DNA of 64,000 nucleotides from Phytophthora colocasiae (GCA_018806915.1 JAGKQI010000052.1:1178001-1242000), one strand, 5' to 3'; positions 1 to 9,925 are shown, counted from the stretch's first letter. Numbers and translations are program-made. Notes: generated from the sequence alone by a model not told the origin.

Positions 1-1085
1 ACTCCTGTATGAGCTGTTCCCCGAGGCCACTGAAGAACAACTTCGACGTCTGACCTCACCCGCTTCCGTAGATTGTAGCGTTTGAGCTTTGGGAGTTCCA
101 CCAATATCGAGTTCTTGCACTGCACCATATTCGCATACAATTCCAAACACCAGACTATTGTTCCTCTGCTCGTTATTACTGCGGCTGCGAGCTGTGCTTC
201 TGTCCCAGGGAGCTGCCGCCAATGCCGATGGAGATGACGTCCTTCAGCTGCTTGGCCCAGACTCGACGCTTAATACAGCTTGGATCTGAACGCGTCGCTC
301 AAGCACTGTCTGCAGTGAGCGCTCGTAGCCGAACACGAAACTATACACTCCAAGCTTGGGACGCTCTCGCCCTGGTGGTCTAGGTGGGGCACGCACATCG
401 GGTAGGAGGAGATTTCTTTCGTGCGACGCCTCGACAGCGAGTGGTCCCAATTCTTTATATAAAACAACGGTGGGAGGGTTTTAATTCTTTGTGGATCTGA
501 AGTACCAGACGCCTGGACAAAAATGGCTATCCTGGATTTATCCTGAGTTGTGGCACCTTTTCGGGATCTTCCGCAAAGATCTGGGCAAACGTGGGCATGG
601 ATCATCCAATCCACATCCAAATCGACTTGCATGCCCAATCGAAAACACGATGACCGACTACGTGTATGGCCAAGGACGCGTGACCAAAAGATAGGGCACG
701 GTTCAGCGCTCTCCACATCGAGTATGCCCGGTTGTTTGACTGCGATGAGCCAATTCACAGATCCGGAAATGCATTGCATCGTGGGTTTCTTCGATGGCGC
801 ATAATTTGCGCGTGGGTTTCGTCGGCCATAGTATTGGGAAAGAGCTTCTACTTGCCAAACAACTGACACTTTCAAGAAAGCATCGTCTCGTGCCTGTATC
901 GTATGCTCACATAAATCATGAACATGAACAAACTACACATCATGCTGTCGGTTTTGCATTCATTCATTAACTTCGGCTAACTCCAAACGGGGAAAAAAGT
1001 AAACTGGAAGTTAAAAAGAAACTCCTACATGCACTGCAAACCAAGGTTCGTGGTGGCATCTCCATGTAACGCCGCAGTCCACGCA
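1..1085. other. Sequence with no supported gene
   Basis: Open frames exist on both strands, including one of 201 codons on the minus strand at 270-875, but none shows a recognisable domain, a signal peptide or a balanced composition. A short plus-strand stretch at the left edge (about 8-85) could be the end of a coding region entering from outside the window. I see no RNA gene or repeat here. Confidence 0.4.
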
Positions 1086-1545
1086 TTAAGCAGAGAAGGG
1101 GGGGGATGCCTTGAGTTCTCCGCGGCATATTGGACAGCTCACAAGGCGTCCGGACTGAACGCACCGATCAGACAATTCATCAAAACAGCTACAATGGGAG
1201 TTGTGACCACAAGTTGTGGTGGCAAAATTGTCTCTCGAGCCGACAGATACCACACGGACCAGTACCCCCAACCAAATCGCCTAACGGTTTGACCACAATC
1301 AAAAGACTCTTCCATTTCACGGATCCGCGATGTTTGTTAGCGTCAAAACAATAGTACTTCAAAAAAAAGTCCCCACGTGCATCCTTCCACTCGGAAATGA
1401 TCGACCATCCTACACCGTCAAATTTCCAGGAACATTCATTAAATCCGCAAGTTCGAGGCATCACCTTTGAATGCCACAACGGGCACTTAATATCTTCATC
1501 TCGCATGAGATTGAAAACCTGAAAGCCCTTGGGACAAATAATCAT
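1086..1545 (-). pseudogene. RING-finger protein fragment, frameshifted
   Basis: Two overlapping minus-strand frames make one RING-type domain only when combined. The upstream frame (1545 to about 1220) has a Cys/Trp-rich stretch (CPLW, CGFNECSWKFDG) and ends in the first RING pair CGIC. The downstream frame (to 1086) supplies CGHNSHC and the final CPIC pair. The order CxxC...CGHxxHC...CPIC is typical of RING-HC E3 ubiquitin ligases. A single indel near 1215 separates the halves, so the locus is either a pseudogene or contains a sequencing error. The N-terminus is uncertain. RING identity rests on the cysteine/histidine pattern alone. Confidence 0.55.
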
Positions 1546-1608
1546 CTTCCGAACTGAGAGTTTTCACACGTTCCTTCAACGTTGAGTCCTTCCATCGTCA
1601 TACGCCAT

Positions 1609-1885
1609 TCAGGAGCATTTCGTCATATTCGTCGACGTGTTACCGGACTTCACCGTGATGATATCCTGGTTGTCGCCAAACTGCACACCCACTAGAGCTC
1701 CAAGCGAGTAACCCACCTTCATGGCCGTTCGAGGCAGCAGGTAGCCCGAGAACAAGTTCAACAGACACGAAATGACACCCACAGAAACGTTCGCCACCTT
1801 CTCATTCGGTATCAAAGCGGACATCCACTGACCAATCCTGAAGTTTAGAGGTAGAACACCAGCAGGAAGAAGAAAAAGAAGTCGA
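1609..1885 (-). pseudogene. PDR/ABCG transporter C-terminal fragment
   Basis: The minus strand encodes a piece of the last membrane domain of a PDR transporter: GQWMSALIPNEKVANV, LLNLFSGYLLPRTAMK and ALVGVQFGDNQDII align by eye with the C-termini of the complete transporters at 14265-18326 and 36804-40877. The fragment carries a stop or frameshift just before GQWMSA, lacks the conserved segment between TAMK and the SxxALVG block, and stops short of the usual C-terminus. Upstream it is cut exactly where the left arm of the 1.9-5.8 kb inverted repeat begins. It is a degenerate partial copy. Confidence 0.85.
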
Positions 1886-1904
1886 CTTTCGCTTCTGGAA
1901 CGGG

Positions 1905-2117
1905 ATGTTATCCGCTGATGATACCCACGAACTCGCTCGAAGTGGAGTTCTATCCCGGAAAGGCTCTGCGGCACATTTGAAGTATCCAGGTTTGAGAGGT
2001 CCTCAGTTCGGCATCAACGTGGAGATGGCGAGTTGCACGCGTCCAGCTGAAGGCATACCCGTCGAGCTCCTCAGCCACGGTCAAACACCTCGCCGCCTCC
2101 GTGCACCCGTTGGTTGA
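1905..2117 (+). pseudogene. Fragment related to F-box/LamG gene 3' end
   Basis: The plus-strand frame contains LKYPGLRGPQFGINVE and CTRPAEGIPVEL. These match the end of the F-box protein at 12215-13258 (LKYPGLRGPQSRINVE, CTRPAEGRTVEI). No F-box or LamG part is present, so it is a 3' fragment. A similar fragment lies in the opposite arm at 5592-5830. Confidence 0.6.
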
Positions 2118-2420
2118 TGAAGTCGGCATTTGATTGGTTCTCTTAGTTGAAGTGGTGTAATCTGCACGATTTGATTGGCTATCTGTGCCAAGGTCAACAA
2201 GTTCCTGCTCGAAGTAGTAATAGTAAATGTCCCAAATAACTCAAACCAACTAGCTCAACTTGCCCAAATGACGATCGTTGTATTTTCTTACGCAACACAG
2301 CACTACAATACATTTATAGCCGACAAACGACCACTCCATCTCTCCTTCCGAGATGCTTCAACACCATGTCTTGACGTAGGATCCAGGACGGGGAGCTGAG
2401 GGAGTAGACCCTTAACCCAT

Positions 2421-3068
2421 TCAGTCTTCCGAGCGAAGCTTGCGATACGCCTTCTGAGAGGTGGCACCCGCACCACCAGTCCCGGCGTTCGTACCAGCGT
2501 TCGCATTGGCATTCGCGGAGGCGCTAGCAGTGGCGCTTGCCGACGTACCACCCGTGCCGGTGGACGTCTTCGCGGTGTTGACGCTGTCGTTGCTCGTCAC
2601 GGTCACCGACTTGCTCGAGTAGCCGTTGCCGTTGCCGCCCGTACCGACACTGACATCGGCACCATCGTGAACAACAGTGGCAGGCGCACCGACATGGACA
2701 GAGTTGACACCGACAGCCGGAGCAGCGCCAACGCCAACGCTAGCAACACCGGGGACACCGACACCCACGCCAACACCGTTGACACCCACACCCACACCGT
2801 TGACACCCACACCCACACCGTTGACGCCAACCACACCGGGTACGCCGACACCGACACTGGCAACGCCCGGGACGCCAACGCTTACACCAGGGCCACCGAC
2901 GTAACCAGGAGCTCCCACCCCGACGCTAGCGACACCTGGAACACCCACGCCGACACCGACGCCATGGCCGAGTAAGCCGAACGTCTCAGCCACTTGCTTC
3001 TCGGCGTGCACTTGGTTGGAGAGAGCCACGGCGGCGATGCAGAGCGCGAAGAATTTGTTGTTGAACAT
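2421..3068 (-). CDS. Secreted Gly/Val-rich repeat protein, copy 1
   Basis: This 215-residue protein starts with MFNNKFFALCIAAVALSNQ, a good signal peptide with likely cleavage after VHA near residue 22. Residues 35-125 are Gly/Val repeats built on GVGVPGVASVGVG and a 7-residue GVNGVGV unit present three times. Residues 145-205 are rich in Ser, Thr, Ala and Asn, and the protein ends in RKLRSED. It is probably an extracellular or cell-surface structural protein; the biochemical role is unknown. It lies on the opposite strand to its close copy at 4565-5191, which has one 7-residue unit fewer and a few substitutions. A core promoter match lies at 3154-3168. The repeat leaves several other frames open; these are shadows. 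Confidence 0.85.
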   Translation of the reverse strand: MFNNKFFALCIAAVALSNQVHAEKQVAETFGLLGHGVGVGVGVPGVASVGVGAPGYVGGPGVSVGVPGVASVGVGVPGVVGVNGVGVGVNGVGVGVNGVGVGVGVPGVASVGVGAAPAVGVNSVHVGAPATVVHDGADVSVGTGGNGNGYSSKSVTVTSNDSVNTAKTSTGTGGTSASATASASANANANAGTNAGTGGAGATSQKAYRKLRSED

Positions 3069-3153
3069 TGTACTTGCTGGATGGTTGGAGAATAGACTGG
3101 AAGAGGTAAAGTTTCTGTTCTGTGAAGAAGGCGAGTGGATGAACTCGAGGAGG

Positions 3154-3168
3154 TAAATTGGAGAATGA
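3154..3168 (-). promoter_or_regulatory. Oomycete Inr/FPR-like core promoter
   Basis: On the minus strand the site reads TCATTCTCCAATTTA, a full match to the oomycete initiator plus flanking element (TCATTYYNCAWTTT). It lies about 90 bp upstream of the start codon at 3068. The same site precedes the second copy at 4464. Sequence homology between the two copies ends immediately upstream of it. Confidence 0.75.
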
Positions 3169-3171
3169 TCT

Positions 3172-4459
3172 TGATGCTACTTGTGCTGGTTGTTTTGCTT
3201 GTCCATAACCATGCTATCAGGCAAAAGAACTGCAAGGACTCAAGCCGTTGTTGTAGGTATGTCTGAGCTTAAAAGATAAGGTAAAAAATCAAATATGGGC
3301 CGAGATAAAAGATGCTCGAATTACTCGGCATCTACTTATGCGTTGATAAAAAGTGAGACAGTTTCTGAAACTTCGCAAACCAGAGATTTTTTCTCGATTT
3401 TTTGTAGTAGCAGACCAATGAAATTAAGCTCATGCCCGTGGAGAAGAAAAAAATCGACTTAATCAGTTTACGGCCGAATTTAGTCTTGCTTTCAGTATTG
3501 AAAGCGCTGAGTGAGTGTCATTTTTGTGACCATTTGAGGTTTGGGTTATTCCACCCTCACCTTTTATATTTCCACTTGTGATCAAGTTTCGACGGAAATT
3601 AACTTACGGAGGACAAACAGTAAAAGTCAAGTGCCGAAGAAGCCGACAAAGCGTAAACGAGTCGCAGTTGGGGGGAGGCTGTTTACCCATGAAGTGCTCC
3701 AGGAACTTGCTGAGGCTGGCATCAAAAACCAAGTCGTCTAAGAAAGCTGTTACTACAACTGCAGGTAAAGGTGTAGAAGAGTACATGTAGCGCATATCAC
3801 TTGTTCAGCTGTATTCTAAACAACAAAATGTTAGTCGAGTGTCTTGCACAGTGAGGTTGAATAGATGCTTTACTTACCAAATCAGTGCGGAGAATTAACG
3901 GGACTTGAACCCGCGACAACCCCGCTCCCATAATGGGCCCTCAATAAGCTCGCCGCCAACCAGGAAGGCGGCTGATCTGTCATCGCCTGGAGCCATGACA
4001 CCTCGCGCCAAATTTACAAATTTAATTTTTGAAGGTATTCGTATTTAGTGTGTTTTAGCCAATAAAGTACTTGCTCTGTGAAAAACTTCACGTGATTGGC
4101 AGTTAAAATACGGCCCTAAAATGGTTGATGGCCCTAAATTGATGATTTACCTTACAGTATCATCAGGTCAGTGGAGAAACCTGCCAGGGATTGCCAACCT
4201 TCACGTAGAGAGTCAACTTCAAGTTGGACCATACAAAATCTAGTATACCACCGAATAAGAAGATCATCTGACTTAATCTGAGGACGACTTGTGTCCTCCA
4301 TCTGGTGTCCGAACATGATCGGATGGTTTGAGATTGATGGAAGTCAAGACAAGTGATAAGACGTACATGCTGAAACACAAACCACTTGGCTGCTGTAGTG
4401 CTATGGTCTACAACAAACGATGCATCCGCAGTGACCCAGCATAAGGTAGCCTCAAAACC
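3172..4459. other. IR1 spacer, no supported protein gene
   Basis: This is the unique sequence between the two arms of the inverted repeat. Small ORFs at 3541-3790 (plus) and 4163-4474 (minus) have no recognisable domain. The only structured item is a tRNA-like element at about 3889-3965 on the minus strand, listed separately. Confidence 0.5.
3889..3965 (-). other. tRNA-like sequence (B-box and T-arm)
   Basis: The minus strand carries GTCGCGGGTTCAAGTCCCGT (end near 3898), which folds as a T-arm with the RNA polymerase III B-box GGTTCAAGTCC. Upstream is a GGGCCCATTATGGG block resembling an initiator-tRNA anticodon arm. I could not pair a full 7-bp acceptor stem or a standard D-arm, so this is more likely a tRNA relic or SINE head than an active tRNA gene. 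Confidence 0.3.
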
Positions 4460-4463
4460 GAGA

Positions 4464-4478
4464 TCATTCTCCAATTTA
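4464..4478 (+). promoter_or_regulatory. Oomycete Inr/FPR-like core promoter
   Basis: TCATTCTCCAATTTA matches the oomycete initiator plus flanking element and lies about 90 bp before the start codon at 4565. It marks the inner limit of homology with the copy at 2421-3068. Confidence 0.75.
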
Positions 4479-4564
4479 CCTCCTCGAGTTCATCCACTCG
4501 CCTTCTTCACAGAACGGAAACTTTACCTCTTTCCAGTCTATTCTCCAACCATCCAACAAGTACA

Positions 4565-5191
4565 ATGTTCAACAACAAATTCTTCGCGCTCTGCATCGCC
4601 GCCGTGGCTCTCTCCAACCAAGTGCACGCCGAGAAGCAAGTGGCTGAGACGTTCGGCTTACTCGGCCATGGCGTCGGTGTCGGCGTGGGTGTTCCAGGTG
4701 TCGCTAGCGTCGGGGTGGGAGCTCCTGGTTACGTCGGTGGCCCTGGTGTAAGCGTTGGCGTCCCGGGCGTTGCCAGTGTCGGTGTCGGCGTACCCGGTGT
4801 GGTTGGCGTCAACGGTGTGGGTGTGGGTGTCAACGGTGTTGGCGTGGGTGTCGGTGTCCCCGGTGTTGCTAGCGTTGGCGTTGGCGCTGCTCCGGCTGTC
4901 GGTGTCAACTCTGTCCATGTCGGTGCGCCTGCCACTGTTGTTCACGATGGTGCCGATGTCAGTGTCGGTACGGGCGGCAACGGCAACGGCTACTCGAGCA
5001 AGTCGGTGACCGTGACGAGCAACGACAGCGTCAACACCGCGAAGACGTCCACCGGCACGGGTGGTGCGTCGGCAAGCGCCACTGCTAGCGCCTCCGCGAA
5101 TGCCAACGCGAACGCCGGTGCGAAGGCCGGGACTGGTGGTGCGGGTGCCACCTCTCAGAAGGCGTATCGCAAGCTTCGCTCGGAAGACTGA
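4565..5191 (+). CDS. Secreted Gly/Val-rich repeat protein, copy 2
   Basis: This 208-residue protein is nearly identical to the product of 2421-3068: same signal peptide (MFNNKFFALCIAAVALSNQ), same Gly/Val repeat block and same Ser/Thr/Ala/Asn-rich tail ending RKLRSED. It has two rather than three 7-residue GVNGVGV units. Substitutions in the tail change Thr to Ala and Thr-Asn to Ala-Lys. The reading frame is intact and the core promoter is conserved, so both copies could be expressed. An extracellular, possibly wall- or adhesion-related, role is inferred from the signal peptide and repeats. The RKLR near the C-terminus is not a canonical RXLR effector motif, which would sit shortly after the signal peptide. 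Confidence 0.85.
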   Translation: MFNNKFFALCIAAVALSNQVHAEKQVAETFGLLGHGVGVGVGVPGVASVGVGAPGYVGGPGVSVGVPGVASVGVGVPGVVGVNGVGVGVNGVGVGVGVPGVASVGVGAAPAVGVNSVHVGAPATVVHDGADVSVGTGGNGNGYSSKSVTVTSNDSVNTAKTSTGTGGASASATASASANANANAGAKAGTGGAGATSQKAYRKLRSED

Positions 5192-5591
5192 ATGGGTTGA
5201 AGGTCTACCCCCTCAGCACCAACACATTCGTCCTGGATCCTACGTCAAGATATGGTGTTGAAGCATCTCGGAAGGAGAGATGGGGTGGTCGTTTGTCGGC
5301 TATAAATGTATTGTAGTGCTGTGTTGCGTAAGAAAATACAACGATCGTCATTTGGGCAAGTTGAGCTAGTTGGTTTGAGTTAGTTCGGACATTTACTATT
5401 ACTGTCTTGGCAGTATTTCACCAAAGAGTTGAGGCTGACTTCAACACAGATAACTAATCAAATCGTGCAGATTACACCACTTCAACTAAGAGAACCAATC
5501 AAATTCCGACTTCATTAACCAATCTCACGCAACAGGTGCACGGAGGCGGCGAGGTGTTTGACCGTGGCTGAGGAGCTCGACGGGTATGACT

Positions 5592-5830
5592 TCAGCTGGA
5601 CGAGTGCAACTCGCCATCTCCACGTTGATGCTGAGGACCTCTCAAACCTGGATACTTCAATGTGCTGCAGAGCCTTTTCCGGGATAGATTGATGCCGAAC
5701 TGAGAACCTCTCAAACCTGAACACTTCAATGTGCCGCAGAGCCTTTTCCGGGATAGGGGTCCCGCTCGAGCGAGTTCGTGGGTATCATCGTCCCGTTCCA
5801 GAAGCGAAAGTCTGTGGGAACCACGTTTCT
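5592..5830 (-). pseudogene. Fragment related to F-box/LamG gene 3' end
   Basis: The minus-strand frame holds DDTHELARAGPLSRKR, then two tandem versions of the LKYPGLRGPQ motif (LKCSGLRGSQFGIN and LKYPGLRGPQ). These correspond to the plus-strand fragment at 1905-2117 and to the end of the F-box protein at 12215-13258. The tandem doubling and frame loss show it is not functional. Confidence 0.55.
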
Positions 5831-6157
5831 CAAAATTGATAATTGTATACAGTGTATATTTTTTCACTTTCCCTACTGCATTGGTACTATCGAGAGCCTC
5901 TCGCCTTCTTCAACAAGCTGCTGTTATGAACGCTGTGAGCATTTGTTACGATTTCTTGGTCTTGCGTATTATACTTGCTAATGTCGAGCCAAGTTTTGAA
6001 GCGCTAATGATTTTACTCTTCTGTTTTGACAAGTAGCAAAATCTCTTTAACTACAGTCATCCTTCCCGAGCACCATCAGCAGCGCGAATCTTTGGAGTGT
6101 GTTAGAAGCGCTTTGTCACTCCTCTTGAACGACTAGGTGGATTGCGAAGTACCGTGC
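5813..6157. other. Spacer between IR1 and IR2
   Basis: AT-rich linker between the two inverted repeats. Short ORFs at 5731-6036 show no recognisable domain. No RNA gene or mobile element was identified. Confidence 0.4.
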
Positions 6158-6616
6158 GGCCAGCTGAGGGTCGACCCGTGGAGATTATCGCTATGGAGCG
6201 CAAGGTGTCGTTCCTGCCTCAGAGGTCTTGTTGCCCACCTCGAGCGCTGTTCGCCTGAGGGCTGGATGTCGGTAGTTTTCGGCCAAAAAAACAGTGACTT
6301 TTCGTTATTAAATGTGAGGGACATTGCTTTTTTTAGAAGCGGAGCCCAATATCTTCGGCGGTAGTTTGGGCAGAAGTGGGTTCCGTGCAAGCGACAGGGG
6401 TCCGAATGCAGAAAGACGTGCGCGCTTAAATCTCTTACACTTGCGTTTACTAAGAGCTCCATACAACGTATTTTGGGCTCCTCAGGTCATCCCCCGAGTA
6501 AAGCGCTGCCTTCGATCGAGCTATGTGGCGCAGCAAATATGCTGGCAGCAAGCGCTATGTGTGTGTGGGGGGGGGGCAGCCTGCTTTCTTCAAAAGCGAT
6601 AGTGTTGCAGCTGGCA

Positions 6617-6624
6617 GCCGTAAC
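6617..6624. repeat. hAT target-site duplication, left
   Basis: GCCGTAAC, repeated at 7592-7599. The uninterrupted right arm of IR2 carries a single copy at the matching position near 11814-11821 (minus strand), so it is a natural empty site. Confidence 0.9.
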
Positions 6625-7591
6625 CAGGGGTTCCGAAAATGTCATTGATTATTTATTTTTTTCGTTTTCAGCGAAAAAATAATTTATTTCCAGGTTCACA
6701 TTTCGAAGCTTCCAATTATTTTCTTTCAAGTTTACCGACCAATAACCTTCAGCACCCCTAGTGTCTTCCAAGTTGGAAGTTCCAACCAACCGGTTAATTG
6801 TAGATTGGTGGTTCAGGGCGCTTTGTTAGTCTCAAGCGTCACCATGCTTCTAGATTCAGATTCAAATTTGCTGTTTTAGCACCTCTACCATGGCTCCATT
6901 CAAGAATTCGTCACGCTCAAAGTCGTCCAAGGCTCTGCCCAAGCGTTCAAATACCCCCAAGCCAAAACAACCGTATGAAAAAGCGAGAAAGGAGACAACC
7001 AACAAGAAAAAGTCGACGGCGCCATATACATCCAAGCAGGTTGCTCAGTTCTACTACAAAAATGTCGAGAACATTGAAGGAAATGTAACAGCGTACTACA
7101 AGTGTAGATGTGGTGTTCAGCGCAAGATGGAGGCAAACACGGGGTATACCAACCTCCTTCAGCATGTCTTCATGTGGCACTAAAATTTCCTATTGGAAAT
7201 GGCAAATGCCGGCAACAACAGTGGCACTCTTGTGGGCTACATCGACGACAAGTTTTTCAAGATTTACTCTTGGATCGACATGACGATCTCCTGCAACCTT
7301 CCGTTTACGTTTTGCGAGTCGTAAGCTGCTACCGACTACGTGAAGATCGACAGCTTATCTACGGACAGTTTGATCAAGTACATGGGCTTACTGACTCGTG
7401 AGGTCGGAATGCGAGTACAGTTCGCAAGATCGTTCCCAATAATCTACCAATATACACCTTCGGTACATTCGTCTATATATTGCGCTGCAATAATCCCAAT
7501 AATTTTCTGGCACACCTGCAGTGCAACATGCAGAATTATTTTTATTGCATTTTTTTGGCTTGCAATAACAATTACATTTTCGGAACCCCTG
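6625..7591 (+). mobile_element. hAT DNA transposon, internally deleted
   Basis: The 967-bp element has perfect 17-bp terminal inverted repeats CAGGGGTTCCGAAAATG and an 8-bp target duplication GCCGTAAC. Both are standard for the hAT superfamily, whose ends begin CAGGG. Inside are the N-terminus of a transposase with a BED-type zinc finger (6890-7183) and a degenerate continuation. An empty site in the opposite IR2 arm confirms the boundaries. The element is too short to encode a full transposase, so it is non-autonomous and would need a transposase supplied in trans. Confidence 0.93.
6890..7420 (+). pseudogene. hAT transposase N-terminal remnant (BED finger)
   Basis: The first frame (6890-7183) gives 97 residues: a basic Ser/Lys/Pro-rich N-terminus, then a BED-like zinc finger with CRCGVQRKMEANTGYTNL followed by LQHVFMWH (Cys pair plus His). 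After the stop at 7183 another frame carries FFKIYSWIDMTISCNLPF and VKIDSLSTDSLIKYMGLL, which resemble the segment following the BED finger in hAT transposases (a YxWIDWVISxNLPF-like block). Stops and frameshifts separate the parts and the catalytic RNase H-like domain and dimerisation region are missing. It may still bind DNA, but cannot transpose by itself. Confidence 0.7.
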
Positions 7592-7599
7592 GCCGTAAC
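7592..7599. repeat. hAT target-site duplication, right
   Basis: GCCGTAAC immediately follows the right terminal inverted repeat and matches 6617-6624. Confidence 0.9.
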
Positions 7600-8444
7600 C
7601 AATGCGGGTTCAGTCAGAGACCGCGTGGCTACCAAGCCCGCTTAAATCGCGACTAAAGCGGCGCAACCCGATGAACGCAAGCTTCACGGCTTGTGACTGG
7701 CAGTGAATGGCCCGTTGCGGCGCAACGTATGCGCTTCCACTTTGTCGGTGCCGTCCAGCTTGTACTCAATTACACAGCGCGTACAAGTTTGCACCGATGG
7801 CAAAGCGATGGCTTGACAGCGCGGTACAGATACTGAGCCGTGCTCAATAAAGTATGAAAGTGGGATTGGTTGGCTTGTTTAAATTGATCATGTTCCGGCC
7901 TTACTCATCACCATCTGGTAATGACTTCTCGCCTGTGATTCACACCCAGCGCGACCTTCACCGTGAAGTGCACGTGAAGTTCACGAGCGGCTGCGAAGGG
8001 AGAGCGACTTGTCCAGGCATTGCGCCAGCGACCTCACGATACCTGAATGACGCTGGCCCGCGAAGAAGAGTGGCCGAAGAGTGGCCGGACGCAACGTTTG
8101 TTTCTGTCGAGTGTGCTGCACGGCTTGGGCAAAGCGAGCTTGGGGCGGCTTCAAAGTCGGCAAGAAAGATGCAACATCCCTACCTTTCCACCACTCGCTG
8201 GAAAGCCAGCGAGAATTCATGCTTTAGACAGCCGCGGCGACGGCAGCGGTACTACGTGCATGTACATGTAATAGCACCACTGATTGAGAACCCCACAGCT
8301 GAAGTCTCGCACAACCCAAAATGATATCTTTGCCATTGTTTTGGGCAGGTGAACAAGAGACAGGGGTCCACTAGCAAGAGAAAAGGGTCCGAATGCGCTG
8401 TGCACACTGATTTTACAGCGTTGGGCTCCCCCTCAACGAATTTT

Positions 8445-8880
8445 GGGCTCAGAGAGCGACAGCATGACTGACACAAGTACAAGCAACTCTCTGCACGAGT
8501 GATGGTCTGCCTGATCGCTGCGTGTGTCGGTACGAGCCTCGTAGAGCCTACGAAAGGACCAGATTGGGCCAATGCAGGCTCAGACAGAAACATCGTGGCA
8601 AAATACTTACTAGATAGCCTCACTCAAATTCTCGTTTATATTTGAATCTTGTTGAAGAAGGTATGGCACCCGTTAGATTGGGCCTGTTGATCCAGCAAAT
8701 TTGCCCCGACGGTGTAGCGCTGCACAAGCAACTTGACGTCGAAACGGAGTTTGGATGCTGGCGATGGGTTCGTGTGGAGCAGGTTGTTAACAATAATGAC
8801 GCGGTGTGCATGTGTACTCTTGGATCCCACATCTCCTGCTACATGTACAACCTGCGTGAAATCATGAACTCTCCGCTAGA
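8445..8880. other. IR2 inner spacer, left; no supported gene
   Basis: Plus-strand ORF 8642-8926 (94 codons) runs into the inverted GH5 half and has no recognisable domain. This is where the 5' end of the GH5 gene would be expected if its N-terminal half were flipped back, but no signal peptide or GH5-like N-terminus is visible. Confidence 0.4.
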
Positions 8881-8881
8881 T

Positions 8882-9925
8882 ACACCATACTGCACAACAG
8901 TGCCTGGGGACATCCACGCCTGGTAGATATGTGTGTCCAAGGCGATATCCGGGCAACCCACCATAAACTGCGACCAGTACTGCACGCCGAACCGGAACGA
9001 GTCGTGAATCACAAACTTCCAGTGCGGGGCCCGGGCTTTCACGCGCTTGTACGAACGCCAGTAGTATTCCTTCAGTACATCCATGGGGGTGAGTTCCCAT
9101 GGTTCATTAGCTGGTTCAAGCCCGACGACGGCCGGATGTGACGCGTAGCGCTCGACGATGGCTACCACCGTATCGAGGGAGTGAACCAGGTGCTCATAGT
9201 TGATAGACGTGTAAGCTCCTAACTCTGCGTTGAAGTTGCCGACCCACTCGGCCGTCCGCACGGGCCAATGCTCGAACATTGTCGCGCCCACGGGCTGCGT
9301 GCTCATAGTGGACGTCCACTTGACGGTCGACGTTTTACCGCTATTATCGAATCCGTTCTGTGACCCGACGAGTCCATGGATGTCCAGCAACAACTCGATG
9401 TTGTACTTTGTTGCCAAGTCAGTGACGCGGTCGAGTTCCTCCACGGCGCCGTCCGTACAGCCGGTGTACGGCTCGTAAGGCTTGAACATCCAGTCGCCGA
9501 CGGGGACTCGCAGAGAATTAACACCGGCCTCCGCCATCTCTTTAATATCCGCTTCGGTCACCCACGTCGAGTAGTGGATCCGTAGTTGTCGGTTGGCCTC
9601 CTCCTTGCCTAGTGCAGTGCAAAAGGAATGCATGTCCATTGCGGTCTTCTCGGGAGCCTTGTCGCCGTAGCGATCCTGTGTCCCCAGAAACTGGTAGAAG
9701 AGGGAAGGGGTGATCCACGGCTCAAGCACCAACCAACCTCCGAGATTGGCACCTCGCACTTGTTTGTCGAACGGAGTTGCGTGCAGGTCACTGGAGCACG
9801 TTTGGTTCTCGTCATTGGGGCGGAAGTTGGCGAAGAACCCGGTGTCAGCAGCATAGGCCGGGTCTTCCTCGTTCTCCCAGAACCACTTGGCATCCTTTCC
9901 AACTTGAGTGTTGTCGATAGTCTCA
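8882..9925 (-). pseudogene. GH5 exo-1,3-beta-glucanase, N-terminal half, inverted
   Basis: The minus strand encodes the first two thirds of a GH5_9-type glucan 1,3-beta-glucosidase: WFWENEEDPAYAADTGFFANF, then RGANLGGWLVLEPWITPSLF, GVNSLRVPVGDWMF and LLLDIHGLVGSQNGFDNSG. The acid/base motif VVGLEPANEPWE follows (catalytic Glu codon 9103-9105), then DTHIYQAWMSPG. The sequence then stops matching. The nucleophile half lies on the plus strand from about 9926, so no single transcript can encode both catalytic glutamates. No start codon or signal peptide belongs to this half. A 706-codon minus-strand frame at 8839-10959 runs through both halves but is antisense to the second one. The intact enzyme would trim beta-1,3-glucans of the cell wall. 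Confidence 0.9.

Larger units (their letters stand above)
1884..3171. repeat. IR1 left arm (inverted repeat)
   Basis: This stretch is repeated in reverse complement at 4460-5812. The outer edge is GACTTTCGCTTCTGG (1884-1898), matched by CCAGAAGCGAAAGTC ending at 5812. The inner edge is the core promoter of the Gly/Val-rich gene. The arm holds that gene, its 5' and 3' flanks, and at its outer end a fragment related to the 3' end of the F-box gene at 12.2-13.3 kb. Arms differ by small indels and substitutions. Confidence 0.9.
4460..5812. repeat. IR1 right arm (inverted repeat)
   Basis: Reverse complement of 1884-3171. Compared with the left arm, it lacks one 21-bp Gly/Val unit, has different sequence near 5400-5450, and carries a local tandem duplication of about 60-70 bp around 5630-5755, where the segment with ACTTCAATGTG and CCTTTTCCGGGATA occurs twice. 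Confidence 0.9.
6158..8444. repeat. IR2 left arm (inverted repeat), interrupted by hAT
   Basis: Reverse-complement match to 10989-12314. The outer edge is GGCCAGCTGAGGGTCGA, the inner edge is CTCAACGAATTTT (ending 8444). Its outer 100 bp encode the last residues of the F-box protein (RPAEGRPVEIIAMERKV... CCPPRALFA), although no other part of that gene is present here. Without the inserted hAT element (6625-7591 plus one 8-bp duplication) the arm is about 1.31 kb, close to the 1.33 kb of the right arm. Confidence 0.9.

Noticed and set aside
270..875. A 201-codon minus-strand frame as a gene
   Set aside because: Composition looks random and no motif, signal peptide or promoter supports it.
2603..5009. 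Several other long frames over the Gly/Val-rich genes on both strands
   Set aside because: They arise from the low-complexity 21-bp repeats and are shadows of the two signal-peptide-bearing genes.
2421..5191. RXLR effector identity for the Gly/Val-rich proteins
   Set aside because: RKLRSED is at the extreme C-terminus rather than 10-40 residues after the signal peptide, and the body is a simple repeat.
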